Assembly (NCBI GenBank): GCA_019454225.1
Contig: CP075370.1
Span: 2,346,001 to 2,410,000, forward strand
Reading direction: 5' to 3'
Source of the DNA: Paracoccaceae bacterium
GTDB lineage: Bacteria > Pseudomonadota > Alphaproteobacteria > Rhodobacterales > Rhodobacteraceae
Length of the DNA: 64,000 nucleotides
Below the pieces are notes generated by a model. That model made no database searches. It had not been told where the DNA came from and worked only from the letters and a program-made list of their open reading frames with translations. The first letter of the stretch is position 1. Every line of letters begins with the position of its first letter. The position numbers and the translations under genes were made by a program. Positions 1 to 9,426 of the stretch are shown piece after piece.

Positions 1-1
1 G

Positions 2-550
2 GGCGGACTGCCCTTTGCCGAGTACATGCGCCGCCAGGACCAGCACCGCGAGGCCGAGATCGCGGCGCTGCTGGATACGCCGCGCTTCATCACCCGGGCC
101 GAGGACATCTATGGCTATGCCCATTTCGTCTGCGACAGCGGCGGCTCGATCTGCGAGGTGGTCGACCCCCGGGACCGCGACGATCCGGTGCTGAAGGTCC
201 TGTCGTCGCATATGCTGATGATCTGGATCGAGGGGTCCGAGGCCCATACCGCCGATCTGGTCGCGCGGTTCGACCGGGCGCCGAAACCCATGTACTACCA
301 ACCCGCGTTTCTTCATGCTGCATGGCAGGAATACCGCGCAACCCATTCCGTGACCGAAGAAAGCTGCGATCCCGATGCCTTCGTCCGCTGGACCTATGCG
401 CGTGCCCTGGCGCATCGCCAGCCGCGCTATGCCGCGATGGCCGACTGGGGCATCCGGGTGACGGCGGACGAGGTCAGGATGGTGCGCGACGCGCGGGATT
501 TCGACGACCTCGTGGCGCTTGCCCTTGATCGTCGCGCCGCGTCCGCCTAG
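2..550 (+). CDS. ATPase-like protein, C-terminal part (5' end outside window)
   Basis: The reading frame is open from the first bases of the window, so this is the last ~182 codons of a longer gene; the ATG at 26 is probably internal. The visible part has no P-loop. It carries motifs such as [14 protein letters not shown] and a long charged helical tail. From memory it resembles the C-terminal half of a conserved Rhodobacteraceae 'ATPase' whose Walker A would lie upstream of the window; that identification is recall, not something visible here. It ends 29 bases before metA on the same strand, so the two could be co-transcribed. Precise function unknown. Confidence 0.6.
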   Translation, partial: GGLPFAEYMRRQDQHREAEIAALLDTPRFITRAEDIYGYAHFVCDSGGSICEVVDPRDRDDPVLKVLSSHMLMIWIEGSEAHTADLVARFDRAPKPMYYQPAFLHAAWQEYRATHSVTEESCDPDAFVRWTYARALAHRQPRYAAMADWGIRVTADEVRMVRDARDFDDLVALALDRRAASA

Positions 551-579
551 GTCGCGACCCTGCCCGGAGACCAACGCCG

Positions 580-1497
580 ATGCCCATCACCCTGCCCGAA
601 ACCCTTCCCGCCTATGACGTGCTGCGGCGCGAGGGCGTGATGGTGATGTCGCCCGAACGGGCGGCGCGGCAGGATATCCGGCCGCTGCGCATCGGGTTGC
701 TGAACCTGATGCCGAAGAAGATCCAGACCGAGAACCAGTTCGCGCGGCTGATCGGTGCGACGCCCCTGCAGATCGACCTGCACCTGATCCGCATGTCCGA
801 GCACCAGACCCGGAACACGGCAGCCGAGCACATGGAGACCTTCTATCGCCCGTTCCAGGCGGTGAAGGCCGAGAAGTTCGACGGGCTGATCATCACCGGC
901 GCGCCGATCGAGCACCTGCCCTTCGAGGCCGTCACCTACTGGGACGAGCTGCGCGAGGTGATGGACTGGACGCAGACCAACGTGCAGTCGACCTTCGGGG
1001 TCTGCTGGGGTGGCATGGCGATGGCCTGGCATTTCCACGGACTGCCCAAGCACATGCTGCCTGCCAAGGCCTTTGGCTGTTTCCGGCAGCGGAACCTCGC
1101 GCCCGCGAGCCCCTACCTGCGGGGCTTTTCGGATGACTGCATCATCCCGGTCAGCCGCTGGACCGAGGTGCGGCAGCCCGAGGTCGAGGCCCGACCGGCA
1201 CTGGTGACGCTGCTGGGGTCGGAAGAGGTGGGCCCCTGCCTGATCGCCGACCCCGGGCACCGGGCGCTGTATATCTTCAACCACTTCGAATATGACAGCG
1301 ACACGCTGAAACAGGAATACGACCGCGACGTGGCCAATGGCACGCCGATCAACGTGCCGGCGAACTATTATCCCGATGACGATCCCGCGAGACCGCCGCT
1401 GAATCGGTGGAGAAGTCACGCACACCTTCTATATGGCAACTGGATCAACGAGATTTACCAGTCCACCCCCTATGATATCCAGGCGATCGGCACTTAG
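580..1497 (+). CDS. metA: Homoserine O-acyltransferase, MetA family (probably acetyl-CoA using)
   Basis: Cytosolic enzyme that acylates L-homoserine in methionine synthesis. The 305-residue length matches the MetA/HTS family. The family catalytic residues fall at their usual numbers: Cys142 in FGVCWGGMA, and His235 and Glu237 in YIFNHFEYD. Residue 111, the family's acyl-CoA determinant, is Glu (GAPIEHLPF). Glu there is linked to acetyl-CoA use and Gly to succinyl-CoA use, so despite the symbol this is probably a homoserine O-acetyltransferase. A GGAG lies at 566-569 ahead of the ATG. The 3' end overlaps the following lipoprotein gene. No riboswitch fits in the 29-base upstream gap. Confidence 0.93.
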   Translation: MPITLPETLPAYDVLRREGVMVMSPERAARQDIRPLRIGLLNLMPKKIQTENQFARLIGATPLQIDLHLIRMSEHQTRNTAAEHMETFYRPFQAVKAEKFDGLIITGAPIEHLPFEAVTYWDELREVMDWTQTNVQSTFGVCWGGMAMAWHFHGLPKHMLPAKAFGCFRQRNLAPASPYLRGFSDDCIIPVSRWTEVRQPEVEARPALVTLLGSEEVGPCLIADPGHRALYIFNHFEYDSDTLKQEYDRDVANGTPINVPANYYPDDDPARPPLNRWRSHAHLLYGNWINEIYQSTPYDIQAIGT

Positions 1498-2416
1498 CGT
1501 CGCGGCGGGACTGCTGCTTCTGGGCTGCGGCCCTGCGGTGCAGCGGCGTGCGGCCGAGCGGGAACGCGAGGCCGAGACCGCCTATCCGCCGACCGGGCGC
1601 CTGATCGACGTGGCGGGGCGCAAGGTGCATGCCCAGACCGAGGGGCAGGGCCCGGACGTGGTGCTGATTCACGGCGCCAGCGGCAACCTGCGCGACTTTA
1701 CCTTTTCCTTCATGCGCCGCCTGACCGGCCGCTACCGGGTGACCGCGTTCGACCGTCCGGGGCTTGGCTGGTCGGATGACCTGGGCGAGGCGGGGCTGTC
1801 GCCTGTTGCGCAGGCCGATCACCTGCGCGCGGCGGCGGCGGTGCTGGGCCTCCGGCGCCCGGTGGTCCTGGGGCACAGCTATGGCGGCGCCGTGGCGATG
1901 GCCTGGGCGCTGCGCGACCCGTCGGTGCGGGGCGTGGTGGCGCTGTCGGGGGCGACGATGCCATGGCCCGGCGGGCTGGGGCCGTGGTATGCGATCACCT
2001 CGTCGGCCATCGGCGGGGCGACGGTGGTGCCGCTGATTTCGGCCTACGCCTCGCTGGAACGCGCGGAGGGGGCGGTGGCGGGCATCTTCGCGCCCGCGCC
2101 GGTGCCGCCGGGCTATGTGGCGCATGTCGGGGCGGGGTTGACCCTGCGGCGCGACACGCTTCGGGCGAATGCAAGGCAGGTCAATGCCTTGAAGCCCTAT
2201 CTTCAGGCGATGTCCGGCAACTACGCGCGGCTGACCGTGCCGGTGGAGATCGTGCATGGCACGGCCGATACCATCGTGCCGCACCGCACCCATGCCGAGC
2301 CGCTGGCCGCGCTGCTGCCCGCGGCGCGGCTGACGCTGATCGAGGGGGCGGGGCACATGCCCCACCATTCCCACCCCGAGACGGTGGTGGCCGCGCTGCG
2401 CCGCCTTGCCGTCTGA
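1472..2416 (+). CDS. Alpha/beta hydrolase, predicted lipoprotein
   Basis: Alpha/beta-hydrolase-fold protein of unknown substrate. From the ATG at 1472 it begins [19 protein letters not shown], a signal peptide ending in an LLGC lipobox, so the mature protein should be a lipoprotein. An upstream in-frame ATG at 1433 would bury that signal and is disfavoured. The oxyanion region [10 protein letters not shown], the nucleophile elbow GHSYGG, an acid in HGTADTIVP and the histidine in [12 protein letters not shown] make a complete catalytic set. The start lies inside the last codons of metA (26-base overlap, different frame), which suggests translational coupling. The substrate could be an ester or a haloalkane; nothing in the sequence decides it. 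Confidence 0.85.
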   Translation: MISRRSALSVAAGLLLLGCGPAVQRRAAEREREAETAYPPTGRLIDVAGRKVHAQTEGQGPDVVLIHGASGNLRDFTFSFMRRLTGRYRVTAFDRPGLGWSDDLGEAGLSPVAQADHLRAAAAVLGLRRPVVLGHSYGGAVAMAWALRDPSVRGVVALSGATMPWPGGLGPWYAITSSAIGGATVVPLISAYASLERAEGAVAGIFAPAPVPPGYVAHVGAGLTLRRDTLRANARQVNALKPYLQAMSGNYARLTVPVEIVHGTADTIVPHRTHAEPLAALLPAARLTLIEGAGHMPHHSHPETVVAALRRLAV

Positions 2417-2470
2417 TCCCCTTTCGCTTCGCCCCGCCGCCGCCTAATGTCGGGCGACGGAGGACCGACC

Positions 2471-3352
2471 ATGACGCTTCCCTTTGACGGCGCGATCAGC
2501 CGCTATTTCCGCGAGGGCGCCCCCGCCGGGCTGCGCAAGACCATCGAGAAGGCGGGCAAGGACGACATGCTGTCGCCCGGCTATCCCTATCGCGAGGAGA
2601 TGAAGAAGAAGGACTACGAGGCGCGGATGGACGCGCTGCAGCGCCAGCTGGTGCGGTTGCAGGCCGACATCAAGGCCAGCGGCAAGCGCGTGGTCGTGGT
2701 CTTCGAGGGGCGCGATGCCGCCGGCAAGGGCGGCACGATCAGCCGCCTGCGCGAGAACCTGAACCCGCGCGTCTGCAATGTCGTGGCGCTGTCCAAGCCC
2801 TCGGACCGCGAGGCGGCGCAATGGTATTTCCAGCGCTATGTCGACTGGCTGCCCGCCGCCGGGGAAATGGCGATCTTCGACCGGTCCTGGTACAACCGCG
2901 GGGTGGTGGAACATGTCTTCGGCTTCTGCACGCCGACGCAGCGGGAGCATTTCTTCCGCCAGTTGCCCGACTTCGAGCGCATGGTGGCCGATGACGGCAT
3001 CCATTTCGCCAAGATCTGGCTGAACGTCGGCCGTGCGGAACAGCTGCGCCGGTTCCTCGACCGTGAGCAGGACCCGCTGAAGCAATGGAAGCTGTCGCCG
3101 ATTGATGTGGACGGGCTGCCGAAGTGGGACGCCTATTCGCGCGCGATCCGCGAAACGCTGGATCGCAGCCATTTTCCCTTTGCGCCCTGGACGGTCGTCC
3201 GGTCGGACGACAAGCTGCGCGCGCGGATCGCGGCGATCCAGACCGTGCTGCGGCTGTGCGATTTTGCCGGGCGCGACGATGCGGCGATCGGCACGCCCGA
3301 TCCGCTGATCTGCGGCGGACCGGACATCTGGACCGCCGACGAGAATGACTGA
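2471..3352 (+). CDS. ppk2: Polyphosphate kinase 2 (PPK2 family)
   Basis: Transfers phosphate between polyphosphate and nucleoside di- or triphosphates. The Walker A is GRDAAGKGG, followed by the family signatures [12 protein letters not shown] and [12 protein letters not shown]. At about 293 residues it is a single-domain PPK2, not the tandem class. The chosen ATG at 2471 has GGAGG at 2459-2463 with 7-base spacing; an in-frame upstream start at 2447 lacks this. The last 8 bases overlap the next gene, a TetR regulator, so the two are probably co-expressed. A Ppx/GppA-type phosphatase lies 3 kb downstream, so both making or using and degrading polyphosphate are represented locally. The preferred nucleotide cannot be read from sequence alone. 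Confidence 0.93.
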   Translation: MTLPFDGAISRYFREGAPAGLRKTIEKAGKDDMLSPGYPYREEMKKKDYEARMDALQRQLVRLQADIKASGKRVVVVFEGRDAAGKGGTISRLRENLNPRVCNVVALSKPSDREAAQWYFQRYVDWLPAAGEMAIFDRSWYNRGVVEHVFGFCTPTQREHFFRQLPDFERMVADDGIHFAKIWLNVGRAEQLRRFLDREQDPLKQWKLSPIDVDGLPKWDAYSRAIRETLDRSHFPFAPWTVVRSDDKLRARIAAIQTVLRLCDFAGRDDAAIGTPDPLICGGPDIWTADEND

Positions 3353-3968
3353 GGGCAAACGCGGCTATCACCATGGGAACCTGCGGCAGGCCCTGGTCGA
3401 GGCGGCGCTGACGCTGATCGAGGAAAAGGGACCGCAGGGCTTCACGCTGTCCGAGGCGGCCAAGGCGGCGGATGTGACACCCGCCGCCGTCTATCGCCAT
3501 TTCACCGGCCGCGACGAACTGATCGCGGAGGGCGCGCGGCAGGGCTACGAGATCTTCGCCGCGCTGATGGAATATGCCTACAACGACGGCAAGCCCTCGG
3601 CCCTGGCCGCCTTCGAGGCGACGGGGCGCGCCTATCTGGCCTTTGCGCGCAAGTATCCCGGGCATTACCAGGCGATGTTCGAAAGCGGGCTGTCCGAGCA
3701 GGACCATCCGCAACTGCTGCCTGCGGCGGCACGGGCGCGGGCGGTGCTGGAAAAGGCCGCCGCGCGCCTGTCAGACCATCTGCCGCCGGGCAAGCGGCCG
3801 CCCGCCACGATGTTCTCGGCGCATGTCTGGGCGCTGAGCCACGGGATTGTCGAGCTGTTCGCGCGTGGCAGGCCCGGCGCCCGGTCGCCCTATGCGCCCG
3901 AGGATCTGCTGGAGGCGGCCATCGGCATCTATCTGCGCGGACTTGGCCTGCTGCCGCCCGACCGGTAG
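3345..3968 (+). CDS. TetR/AcrR family transcriptional regulator
   Basis: DNA-binding repressor-type protein of 207 residues. The N-terminal helix-turn-helix is clear: the start [19 protein letters not shown], then [21 protein letters not shown] with the recognition helix around residues 45-52. The C-terminal ligand domain resembles the WHG subfamily. The ATG at 3345 overlaps the ppk2 3' end by 8 bases, so it is probably translated from the ppk2 mRNA and may regulate that operon. No palindromic operator is obvious in the short upstream gaps. The ligand is unknown. Confidence 0.9.
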   Translation: MTEGKRGYHHGNLRQALVEAALTLIEEKGPQGFTLSEAAKAADVTPAAVYRHFTGRDELIAEGARQGYEIFAALMEYAYNDGKPSALAAFEATGRAYLAFARKYPGHYQAMFESGLSEQDHPQLLPAAARARAVLEKAAARLSDHLPPGKRPPATMFSAHVWALSHGIVELFARGRPGARSPYAPEDLLEAAIGIYLRGLGLLPPDR

Positions 3969-4058
3969 CGGACGGCAAGACCCACGGGCAAGCGGGCGGC
4001 GCCGGGCACGATGCTGACCCGCGCTCGTGGTGTCTGTCCGCGGGCGGCTTCGGGGTGT

Positions 4059-4077
4059 GCGGGGGGTATCCCCCCGC
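4059..4077. terminator. GC hairpin between convergent genes
   Basis: Perfect 8-bp inverted repeat GCGGGGGG / CCCCCCGC with a 3-base loop (TAT), placed between the end of the TetR gene (plus) and the end of the pterin methyltransferase (minus). There is no T-run on either side, so intrinsic termination is not certain. Its position fits a bidirectional terminator. Confidence 0.4.
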
Positions 4078-4083
4078 GCCGCA

Positions 4084-5064
4084 TCAGCCCCGGGCGCGGC
4101 GGCCGCCGCGGCGGCCGCTGGTGGCCTGGCTGGCGGCAGCCGAGGCCTCGGCAAAGGACAGGCCGCCCTCGACCGCCTCGATCACCCGGGCGAACCGGAT
4201 CCACTCGCCGCCGTTCGCGTCATGGTCCATCAGGAAGTTGGCGGCGCGGATCGCCTCCATCTCGACCTGGCGGACCGGGTTCATGATCGCGCTCGTCATC
4301 CCCGCGCCGATCGCCATGGGCAGGAAGGCCGCGTTGATGCCGTGGCGGTGCGGAAGGCCGAAACTGATGTTCGACGCGCCGCAGGTGGTGTTCACGCCCA
4401 GTTCGTCGCGCAGGCGGCGGACCAGGGTAAAGACCTGGCGGCCAGCCGTCGACATCGCGCCGACGGGCATCACCAGGGGATCGACCACGATGTCATGCGC
4501 CGGGATGCCGAAATCCGCCGCCCGTTCGACGATCTTCTTCGCCACGGCAAAGCGCACGTCGGGATCGGGCGAGATGCCGGTGTCGTCGTTCGAGATCGCC
4601 ACCACCGGCACGTTGTATTTCTTGACGAGCGGCAGCACGCGCTCCAGCCGTTCCTCCTCGCCGGTGACCGAGTTCAGAAGGGGGCGGCCTTCGCAGGCCA
4701 TCAGGCCGGCCTCGAGCGCGCCGGGGACCGAACTGTCGATGCACAGCGGCACGTCGACCGTCTGCTGGATGATCTCGATCAGCGCCTTCATCAGCGGCGG
4801 TTCGACGAAGTTGTTGTCGGCATAGCGCGGGTCGGCGGCCATGCGGTTGGTGAACACGGCGCCCGAGTTGACGTCGAGCACGGTCGCCCCGCAGGCGACC
4901 TGTTCCAGCGCGTCCTTGATCACCGTCTCGAAATTGTCGACCTCCAACTCGGCCGCCAGTTTCTTGCGGCCCGTGGGGTTGATGCGCTCTCCGATCACGC
5001 AGAATGGCTCATCGAACCCGATGACGACGGTTTTCGTCTTGGATTCCAGTACGGTGCGGGTCAT
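4084..5064 (-). CDS. Methyltetrahydrofolate:corrinoid methyltransferase (DHPS-like pterin-binding domain)
   Basis: A 326-residue pterin-binding TIM-barrel of the type that moves a methyl group between methyl-H4folate and a corrinoid protein. The signature begins CVIGERINPTGRKK, followed by ATVLDVNSG, PLCIDSS and GASNISFGLPHR, which are typical of MetH pterin domains and MtgA/MeTr proteins. It starts 3 bases after the MetF-like gene ends, which indicates one operon. The C-terminal tail is Arg/Gly rich and looks disordered. It could be the pterin subunit of a split methionine synthase or part of a methylamine/betaine demethylation route. The corrinoid and homocysteine partners are not in this window, so the pathway is open. 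Confidence 0.85.
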   Translation of the reverse strand: MTRTVLESKTKTVVIGFDEPFCVIGERINPTGRKKLAAELEVDNFETVIKDALEQVACGATVLDVNSGAVFTNRMAADPRYADNNFVEPPLMKALIEIIQQTVDVPLCIDSSVPGALEAGLMACEGRPLLNSVTGEEERLERVLPLVKKYNVPVVAISNDDTGISPDPDVRFAVAKKIVERAADFGIPAHDIVVDPLVMPVGAMSTAGRQVFTLVRRLRDELGVNTTCGASNISFGLPHRHGINAAFLPMAIGAGMTSAIMNPVRQVEMEAIRAANFLMDHDANGGEWIRFARVIEAVEGGLSFAEASAAASQATSGRRGGRRARG

Positions 5065-5067
5065 TCC

Positions 5068-5985
5068 TCAACCTTTCTGCGATGCGGGCGCGGTGGCGTC
5101 GCCGCCCTGGGCGATGGCCCAGTCGGCATTGGCCTTGATGCCACCCAACGGGAAGAAATGCACCTGTTCGATCCCGAATTCCGGATGCGCCGCCTTGTGG
5201 CGGGCCAGTGCCTCGAGCACCTCGAAGGGCTCGTAGGGCAGCAGGAGCTTGGTCACATCCATCGCCCGCTTCTGCAGCACGCGCAGGCTGGGGCCGACAC
5301 CGCAGGCGATGGCGAACTTGATCAGCGTCTGAAGCTTGGCGGGGCCGGCGATGCCGATGTGGACGGGCAGGCGGATGCCCTCGGCCGCCAGCCGGTCGGC
5401 CCATGCGATGATCGGGGCCGCCTCGAAGCTGAACTGGGTGACGATGGCCATTGCCGCGTCGCTGCGGTCGGCGAAGGCCTGTTTCCAGCGCAGCGCCTCC
5501 ATCACCATGCGGTCGGACCCGTCGGGGTCAATGTCGCGGTTGCCCTCCGGGTGGCCCGCCACATGCAGGCGGTCGAAGCCGTCGAACAGGCCCGTCTCGA
5601 TCAGCTGCATCGACGACTCGAAGGTGCCGCGCGGTGCCGACAGGCCGCCACCCAGCAGAAGCGCCTGGCGCACCCCGGCCTCGGCCCGGTAGCGCGCGAT
5701 CCAGTCGGCCAGCGTGGCGCGGTCGGGGATGATGCGTGCGGGAATGTGCGGCATCGGCTCGTAGCCTTCGGCGCGCAGGCGGGCGGCGGTGGCCACCATC
5801 TCGTCAATCGGCGTTCCGTCGATATGGGCGATGTAGACGCGCGTGCCCGCAGGCAGAAGGTCGCGGAAATCCGCGATCTTCTCGGCGGTGCGGGGCATCA
5901 CCTCCATCGAGTAGCCCGCCAGGAACTCCGCGAGCGGGGCGGGGGCGGGTGTCGGTGCCTCGCGGCGGAAACTGAACAGTGCCAT
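5068..5985 (-). CDS. Methylenetetrahydrofolate reductase-like protein
   Basis: About 305 residues with the MetF-like barrel pattern: YSMEVMPRT near the start (the family's ExxPP region in altered form), RVYIAHIDGTPIDEM, LLGGG, VAGHPEGN and TQFSFEAAPII. It is divergent from E. coli MetF. The chosen ATG at 5985 has GGAG at 5993-5996 (7-base spacing); an upstream start at 6012 lacks one. It lies between a 'virulence factor' domain gene (27-base gap) and a pterin methyltransferase (3-base gap). The expected role is making methyl-H4folate for the neighbouring methyltransferase, or running that reaction in reverse to oxidise methyl groups. It may not be the cell's main MetF. Confidence 0.8.
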   Translation of the reverse strand: MALFSFRREAPTPAPAPLAEFLAGYSMEVMPRTAEKIADFRDLLPAGTRVYIAHIDGTPIDEMVATAARLRAEGYEPMPHIPARIIPDRATLADWIARYRAEAGVRQALLLGGGLSAPRGTFESSMQLIETGLFDGFDRLHVAGHPEGNRDIDPDGSDRMVMEALRWKQAFADRSDAAMAIVTQFSFEAAPIIAWADRLAAEGIRLPVHIGIAGPAKLQTLIKFAIACGVGPSLRVLQKRAMDVTKLLLPYEPFEVLEALARHKAAHPEFGIEQVHFFPLGGIKANADWAIAQGGDATAPASQKG

Positions 5986-6012
5986 TGCGCTTCTCCAGAG
6001 CGAGCGGACCAT

Positions 6013-6309
6013 TCAGGCCCAGCCGTTGTTGTCGATCAGCGCCTTGAGCCGCGCCGTGTCGTATTCCGCCTCGATCCGCGCGGCCTCGGCCTTCGCGATC
6101 TCGTCGGGGTCGCCTTCGACCGTGTAGGGGGGGGCCTTGCGCCATTCCGCCAGATAGCTGTCGGTATCGCGCGCGCCCGCCTTCATGGCCGCCCGGTCGA
6201 TCGCCTGTTCAAAGCGTTCGGGCAGTTGCACCTTCGATCCGCGCCGTCCCTTGCCCACGATCACCTGGGCAGGAATGTCGCGCCAGTACACCACCGTCAC
6301 GTCTGGCAA
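6013..6309 (-). CDS. 'Virulence factor' domain protein (small, conserved)
   Basis: A 98-residue protein beginning MPDVTVVYWRDIPAQVIVGKG. It matches my memory of the Pfam 'Virulence_fact' domain found in alphaproteobacteria next to the MetF-like and pterin methyltransferase genes. There is no signal peptide, membrane segment or catalytic motif. It is probably the first gene of the minus-strand trio. The family name is historical, and nothing in the sequence supports a role in virulence. A part in the one-carbon pathway, for example as an accessory subunit, is inferred only from gene order. Confidence 0.7.
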   Translation of the reverse strand: MPDVTVVYWRDIPAQVIVGKGRRGSKVQLPERFEQAIDRAAMKAGARDTDSYLAEWRKAPPYTVEGDPDEIAKAEAARIEAEYDTARLKALIDNNGWA

Positions 6310-6580
6310 GGCTGATTCCCCCGTTGCGTCTGGGCCCTGTGTAGGCGCAAGTCCGCGACATGCGAGGTCGGATTTCGACCTGTCCCGCGCGCCTTGCGAC
6401 GGCGCAATCTAGCGCCTTCGCGGCGCTGCGGCGATGGGGGCCAGGCCCCGAAATTCTCATGTTCATCCTGAGCCGCGCCGCATCTGGCCGGGACGGGGTC
6501 TGGGCGGGGCCGGGGATCGCCGCTTGCACGACACGGCCGTCGCCGTTACCATCGGGATCAACCACGAATGGAGGGCGGTC
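6310..6580. other. Divergent intergenic region
   Basis: 271 bases between the minus-strand one-carbon trio and the plus-strand phosphatase, so it must contain promoters for both. No sigma-70 box, palindrome or riboswitch was convincing by eye. Confidence 0.4.
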
Positions 6581-7747
6581 ATGACGCCCGAGCGTCCCCG
6601 GGAGGAGGACGCGATCCCGGGGGCGCAACCCGCGCCGGACGCATCCGGCGCGACCCTTGCAGCCAAGGCCGTCCCCCCGGTCGAGCCGTCAACCTCCCAC
6701 CCGGCCGGGCCGGGCGCGCTCTATGCTGCGCTCGATCTCGGCACGAACAGTTGCCGGATGCTGATTGCCCGCCCGCGGGGCGCGCATTTTCATGTCGTCG
6801 ACAGCTTTTCCAAGACCGTGCAGCTTGGGCACGGGCTGGAGGCCTCGGGGCGGCTGTCGCGTGCCTCGATGGCGCGCACGGTGGCGGCGCTGCACATCTG
6901 CCAGAAGAAGATCGAGAAGCACGGCGTGACGCGGATGCGGCTGGTCGCGACCGAGGCCTGCCGGCGGGCGCGCAACGCGCGGGACTTCATCCGCCAGGTC
7001 CGGCGCGAGACCGGCCTGCCGATGGAGATCATCCAGCCCGAGGAAGAGGCGCGTCTGGCGGTGATTTCCTGCGCGCCGCTGGTGTCCAAGCGCACCGAGC
7101 AGCTGCTGGTGGTGGATATCGGCGGCGGGTCGACCGAACTGGTGTGGATCGACCTGAGCCGCGTTGCGCCACCCGACCGGCCGCGGTCGATCATGCGGCT
7201 TCGGCAGGGCCTGAGCCGCGAGGCCGGCGACGGGCTGGCCCGGGTTGTCGACTGGATCTCGGTGCCCCTGGGCGTGGCGACGCTGAAGGACCAGTTCGGC
7301 GACGTCGAGGACGATTCGGCACGCTTTGCGCTGATGTCCTGGTTCTTCGAGGAGAATCTGGCGAACTTCTCGCCCTACAACGCCGAGAACCCGCGCGAGG
7401 GGTTCCAGATCGTCGGCACCAGCGGAACGATCACCACGGTTGCCGCGTCCTTCCTGGGCCTGAAGCGCTATGACCGGGCCAAGGTGGACGGGCTGCGCAT
7501 GACATCGGCGCAGATCGACACCGTGATCCGCGACTACCTGTCGCTTGGTCCCGAGGGGCGGCGCACCGATCCGCGCATCGGGCGGGATCGCCATGCGCTG
7601 ATCATGTCGGGTGCGGCTATCCTTCAGGCGCTGATGCGGATATGGCCCACCGACCGGTTGTCGGTGGCTGACCGGGGGCTGCGCGAGGGGCTGCTCTACG
7701 CCCAGATGAGCGCCGACGGCATGCTAGAGGATGGACCGCTCGAATGA
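6581..7747 (+). CDS. Ppx/GppA family exopolyphosphatase / pppGpp phosphohydrolase
   Basis: ASKHA-fold phosphatase, 388 residues from the ATG at 6581, which has GGAGGG at 6570-6575; an in-frame upstream extension lacks support. The phosphate-binding loops are [14 protein letters not shown] and [13 protein letters not shown], with the EEARLA segment between them and GTSGTITT further on. The first ~45 residues are Pro/Ala rich and probably disordered. It releases phosphate from polyphosphate or from pppGpp; the sequence does not separate the two, and it lacks the C-terminal HD-like extension of long Ppx enzymes. It overlaps rlmE by 4 bases, so the two are translationally coupled. Confidence 0.9.
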   Translation: MTPERPREEDAIPGAQPAPDASGATLAAKAVPPVEPSTSHPAGPGALYAALDLGTNSCRMLIARPRGAHFHVVDSFSKTVQLGHGLEASGRLSRASMARTVAALHICQKKIEKHGVTRMRLVATEACRRARNARDFIRQVRRETGLPMEIIQPEEEARLAVISCAPLVSKRTEQLLVVDIGGGSTELVWIDLSRVAPPDRPRSIMRLRQGLSREAGDGLARVVDWISVPLGVATLKDQFGDVEDDSARFALMSWFFEENLANFSPYNAENPREGFQIVGTSGTITTVAASFLGLKRYDRAKVDGLRMTSAQIDTVIRDYLSLGPEGRRTDPRIGRDRHALIMSGAAILQALMRIWPTDRLSVADRGLREGLLYAQMSADGMLEDGPLE

Positions 7748-8478
7748 CCGAGAACACTTCGGGCCGGGGCTCGCGCGATCTGCGGGTGCGGGTCAAGACC
7801 GCCAAGGGGCGCAAGCTGTCGTCGACGCTGTGGCTGGAGCGGCAGTTGAACGACCCCTACGTGATCCGCGCCAAGCGCGAGGGCTATCGCGGCCGCGCGG
7901 CGTTCAAGATCCTTGAACTGGACGACAAGTACGGGTTCCTGACCCCGGGGGCGCGGGTGGTCGACCTGGGTTGCGCGCCGGGGGGCTGGTGTCAGGTGGC
8001 GGTCGAGCGGGTGAACGCCCTCGGCCAGCGCGGGGGCAAGCCGGTGGGGACGGTGCTGGGCGTCGATCTTCAGCCGGTGGACCCGATTCCGGGGGCGCAG
8101 ATCCACCAGCTCGACTTTCTGTCGGATGGCGCGGACGACAAGGTGAAGGCCTGGCTGGGCGGCCGCGCCGATGTGGTGATGAGCGACATGGCCGCCGCGT
8201 CGAGCGGCCACAAGGCGACCGATCACCTGCGGATCATCGCCCTGTGCGAGGCCGCGGCGGAGTTCGCCTTTGACGTGCTGGAAGAGGGCGGAACCTTTGT
8301 CGCCAAGGTGCTGGCGGGCGGCGCCGAGAACGAGCTGCAATCCCGTCTGAAGCGCGCGTTCCGCAAGGTCGCCAACGTCAAGCCACCGGCCAGCCGCGCG
8401 GACAGTTCCGAGAAGTTCGTGGTGGCGCAGGGATTTCGCGGGCGGCCCGCCGAGATCGACGACGACGGGGCCGCGTGA
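7744..8478 (+). CDS. rlmE: 23S rRNA (uridine-2'-O)-methyltransferase RlmE/FtsJ
   Basis: Methylates the 2'-OH of the conserved A-loop uridine of 23S rRNA (U2552 in E. coli) using SAM. The SAM site is [15 protein letters not shown] (residues 72-86). The K-D-K-E catalytic tetrad of the family is complete: Lys55, Asp148, Lys188 and Glu223. The 244-residue length is slightly above the E. coli protein because of a longer N-terminus and a short acidic tail. The ATG overlaps the end of the phosphatase gene by 4 bases. Confidence 0.95.
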   Translation: MTENTSGRGSRDLRVRVKTAKGRKLSSTLWLERQLNDPYVIRAKREGYRGRAAFKILELDDKYGFLTPGARVVDLGCAPGGWCQVAVERVNALGQRGGKPVGTVLGVDLQPVDPIPGAQIHQLDFLSDGADDKVKAWLGGRADVVMSDMAAASSGHKATDHLRIIALCEAAAEFAFDVLEEGGTFVAKVLAGGAENELQSRLKRAFRKVANVKPPASRADSSEKFVVAQGFRGRPAEIDDDGAA

Positions 8479-8485
8479 CGCCGAT

Positions 8486-8504
8486 GACCGGGTGATCCCC
8501 GGTC
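8486..8504. terminator. Hairpin between convergent rlmE and DUF882 gene
   Basis: 7-bp perfect stem GACCGGG / CCCGGTC with a 5-base loop, in the 41-base gap between rlmE (plus) and the DUF882 peptidase gene (minus). It has no T-run. The position fits a shared terminator. Confidence 0.35.
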
Positions 8505-8519
8505 GGGCTATGCCGGCGA

Positions 8520-9089
8520 TCAGCCGCCCCAGTGGCGGACCGGGCCGCAGTCCATATGGACGAAGTTCGACCGGGAATAGCGGCCCACGCCGCCCGAGGC
8601 GCAGGCCTCGGCCGCGCGGGCGATCTGGCTGACGGACCGCGACTTCAGGCGCAGGTCGGCGGCCTGGCCGCGCATGTGAAGGCTGTCGCGGGCGACACCG
8701 CGCGATTTCGACCGCAGCATCGCGTTGGTCTGCGGGCTGCGATAACCCGACAGCATCATGTAGGGTTCCGACACATCCATCAGGCGATGCGCAGCCGCCA
8801 TGATGTCGACCGTCCGCGTGTCGATCTGGGTGGTTGCCCCGGACCGCCAGTCGCGCATGAAGTGGTTGATTTCCTTGATGACTTCGGGAATGTACTTGCC
8901 GTCGATCCAGTATATCGTGTCGATCGCCTCGCCGGTGCGGCCCGAATACATCCGCACCCGCCGGATATCGCCCGACCCGCGCAGAAGCCCGAAGGCGTTG
9001 GAGTAGGTCGGTGCGGCCGCGACCATCGTCGCCGCAAACACACCCAGCAATCCACGCCGCGTGATCGCCGATGAGCTGTTTTCCGTCAT
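8520..9089 (-). CDS. DUF882 / YcbK (MepK)-like murein endopeptidase, exported
   Basis: About 189 residues, beginning with a twin-arginine-type signal (ITRRGLLGVFAATMVAAAP) and followed by a DUF882/peptidase M15-like domain. Candidate zinc ligands are in DSLHMRGQAADL (H...D) and FVHMDCGPVRHW. E. coli MepK of this family cuts the 3-3 cross-links made by L,D-transpeptidases. The next gene on the opposite strand is exactly such an L,D-transpeptidase, which supports a murein-remodelling role in the periplasm. The start at 9089 was chosen because it places the RR signal near the N-terminus; the frame is open much further upstream, but that extension looks non-coding. Confidence 0.85.
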   Translation of the reverse strand: MTENSSSAITRRGLLGVFAATMVAAAPTYSNAFGLLRGSGDIRRVRMYSGRTGEAIDTIYWIDGKYIPEVIKEINHFMRDWRSGATTQIDTRTVDIMAAAHRLMDVSEPYMMLSGYRSPQTNAMLRSKSRGVARDSLHMRGQAADLRLKSRSVSQIARAAEACASGGVGRYSRSNFVHMDCGPVRHWGG

Positions 9090-9426
9090 TCTGCTAGGCC
9101 TGTCCCGCATTCTTCTATCATAGCCGCCTGTGCCGGCGGCTTGTCTCTGCCATCGCACCATCCCCAGTGCCCGAACGTTATGGCACGCCGGGAATCGGAT
9201 ATGAAGCGCAGAAAGGCCGCACCGCGGCATTACAAGGGGAATCGGCAAAAATTCGCTGAACGTGGCAGGACGTGACGACGGGCAGGGAACCGGAAGAAAT
9301 GTGATCGGATTGCGACAGTCCGCGGGGTTTCCGGCACGCAGGGGCGGCTCGCGCGGAATGTGAATGGACACCTGCGCCGGGGCGGCGATTCTGGGCGGGA
9401 CATTGAGAATGCTGATCGAGGTCGGA
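9090..9426. other. 337-bp divergent control region of the murein gene pair
   Basis: Promoters for both the DUF882 peptidase (minus) and the L,D-transpeptidase (plus) should lie here. I see one 7-bp hairpin, AGCCGCC / GGCGGCT (9122-9128 and 9135-9141), 33-52 bases before the DUF882 start. No convincing -35/-10 pair, operator or RNA gene was found. Confidence 0.4.

Noticed and set aside
551-579. SAM riboswitch upstream of metA
   Set aside because: Only 29 bases separate metA from the previous gene, too few for a known SAM riboswitch.
4027-6315. 762-residue open frame on the plus strand over the one-carbon trio
   Set aside because: Antisense to three recognisable minus-strand genes and of low-complexity His/Arg/Gly composition.
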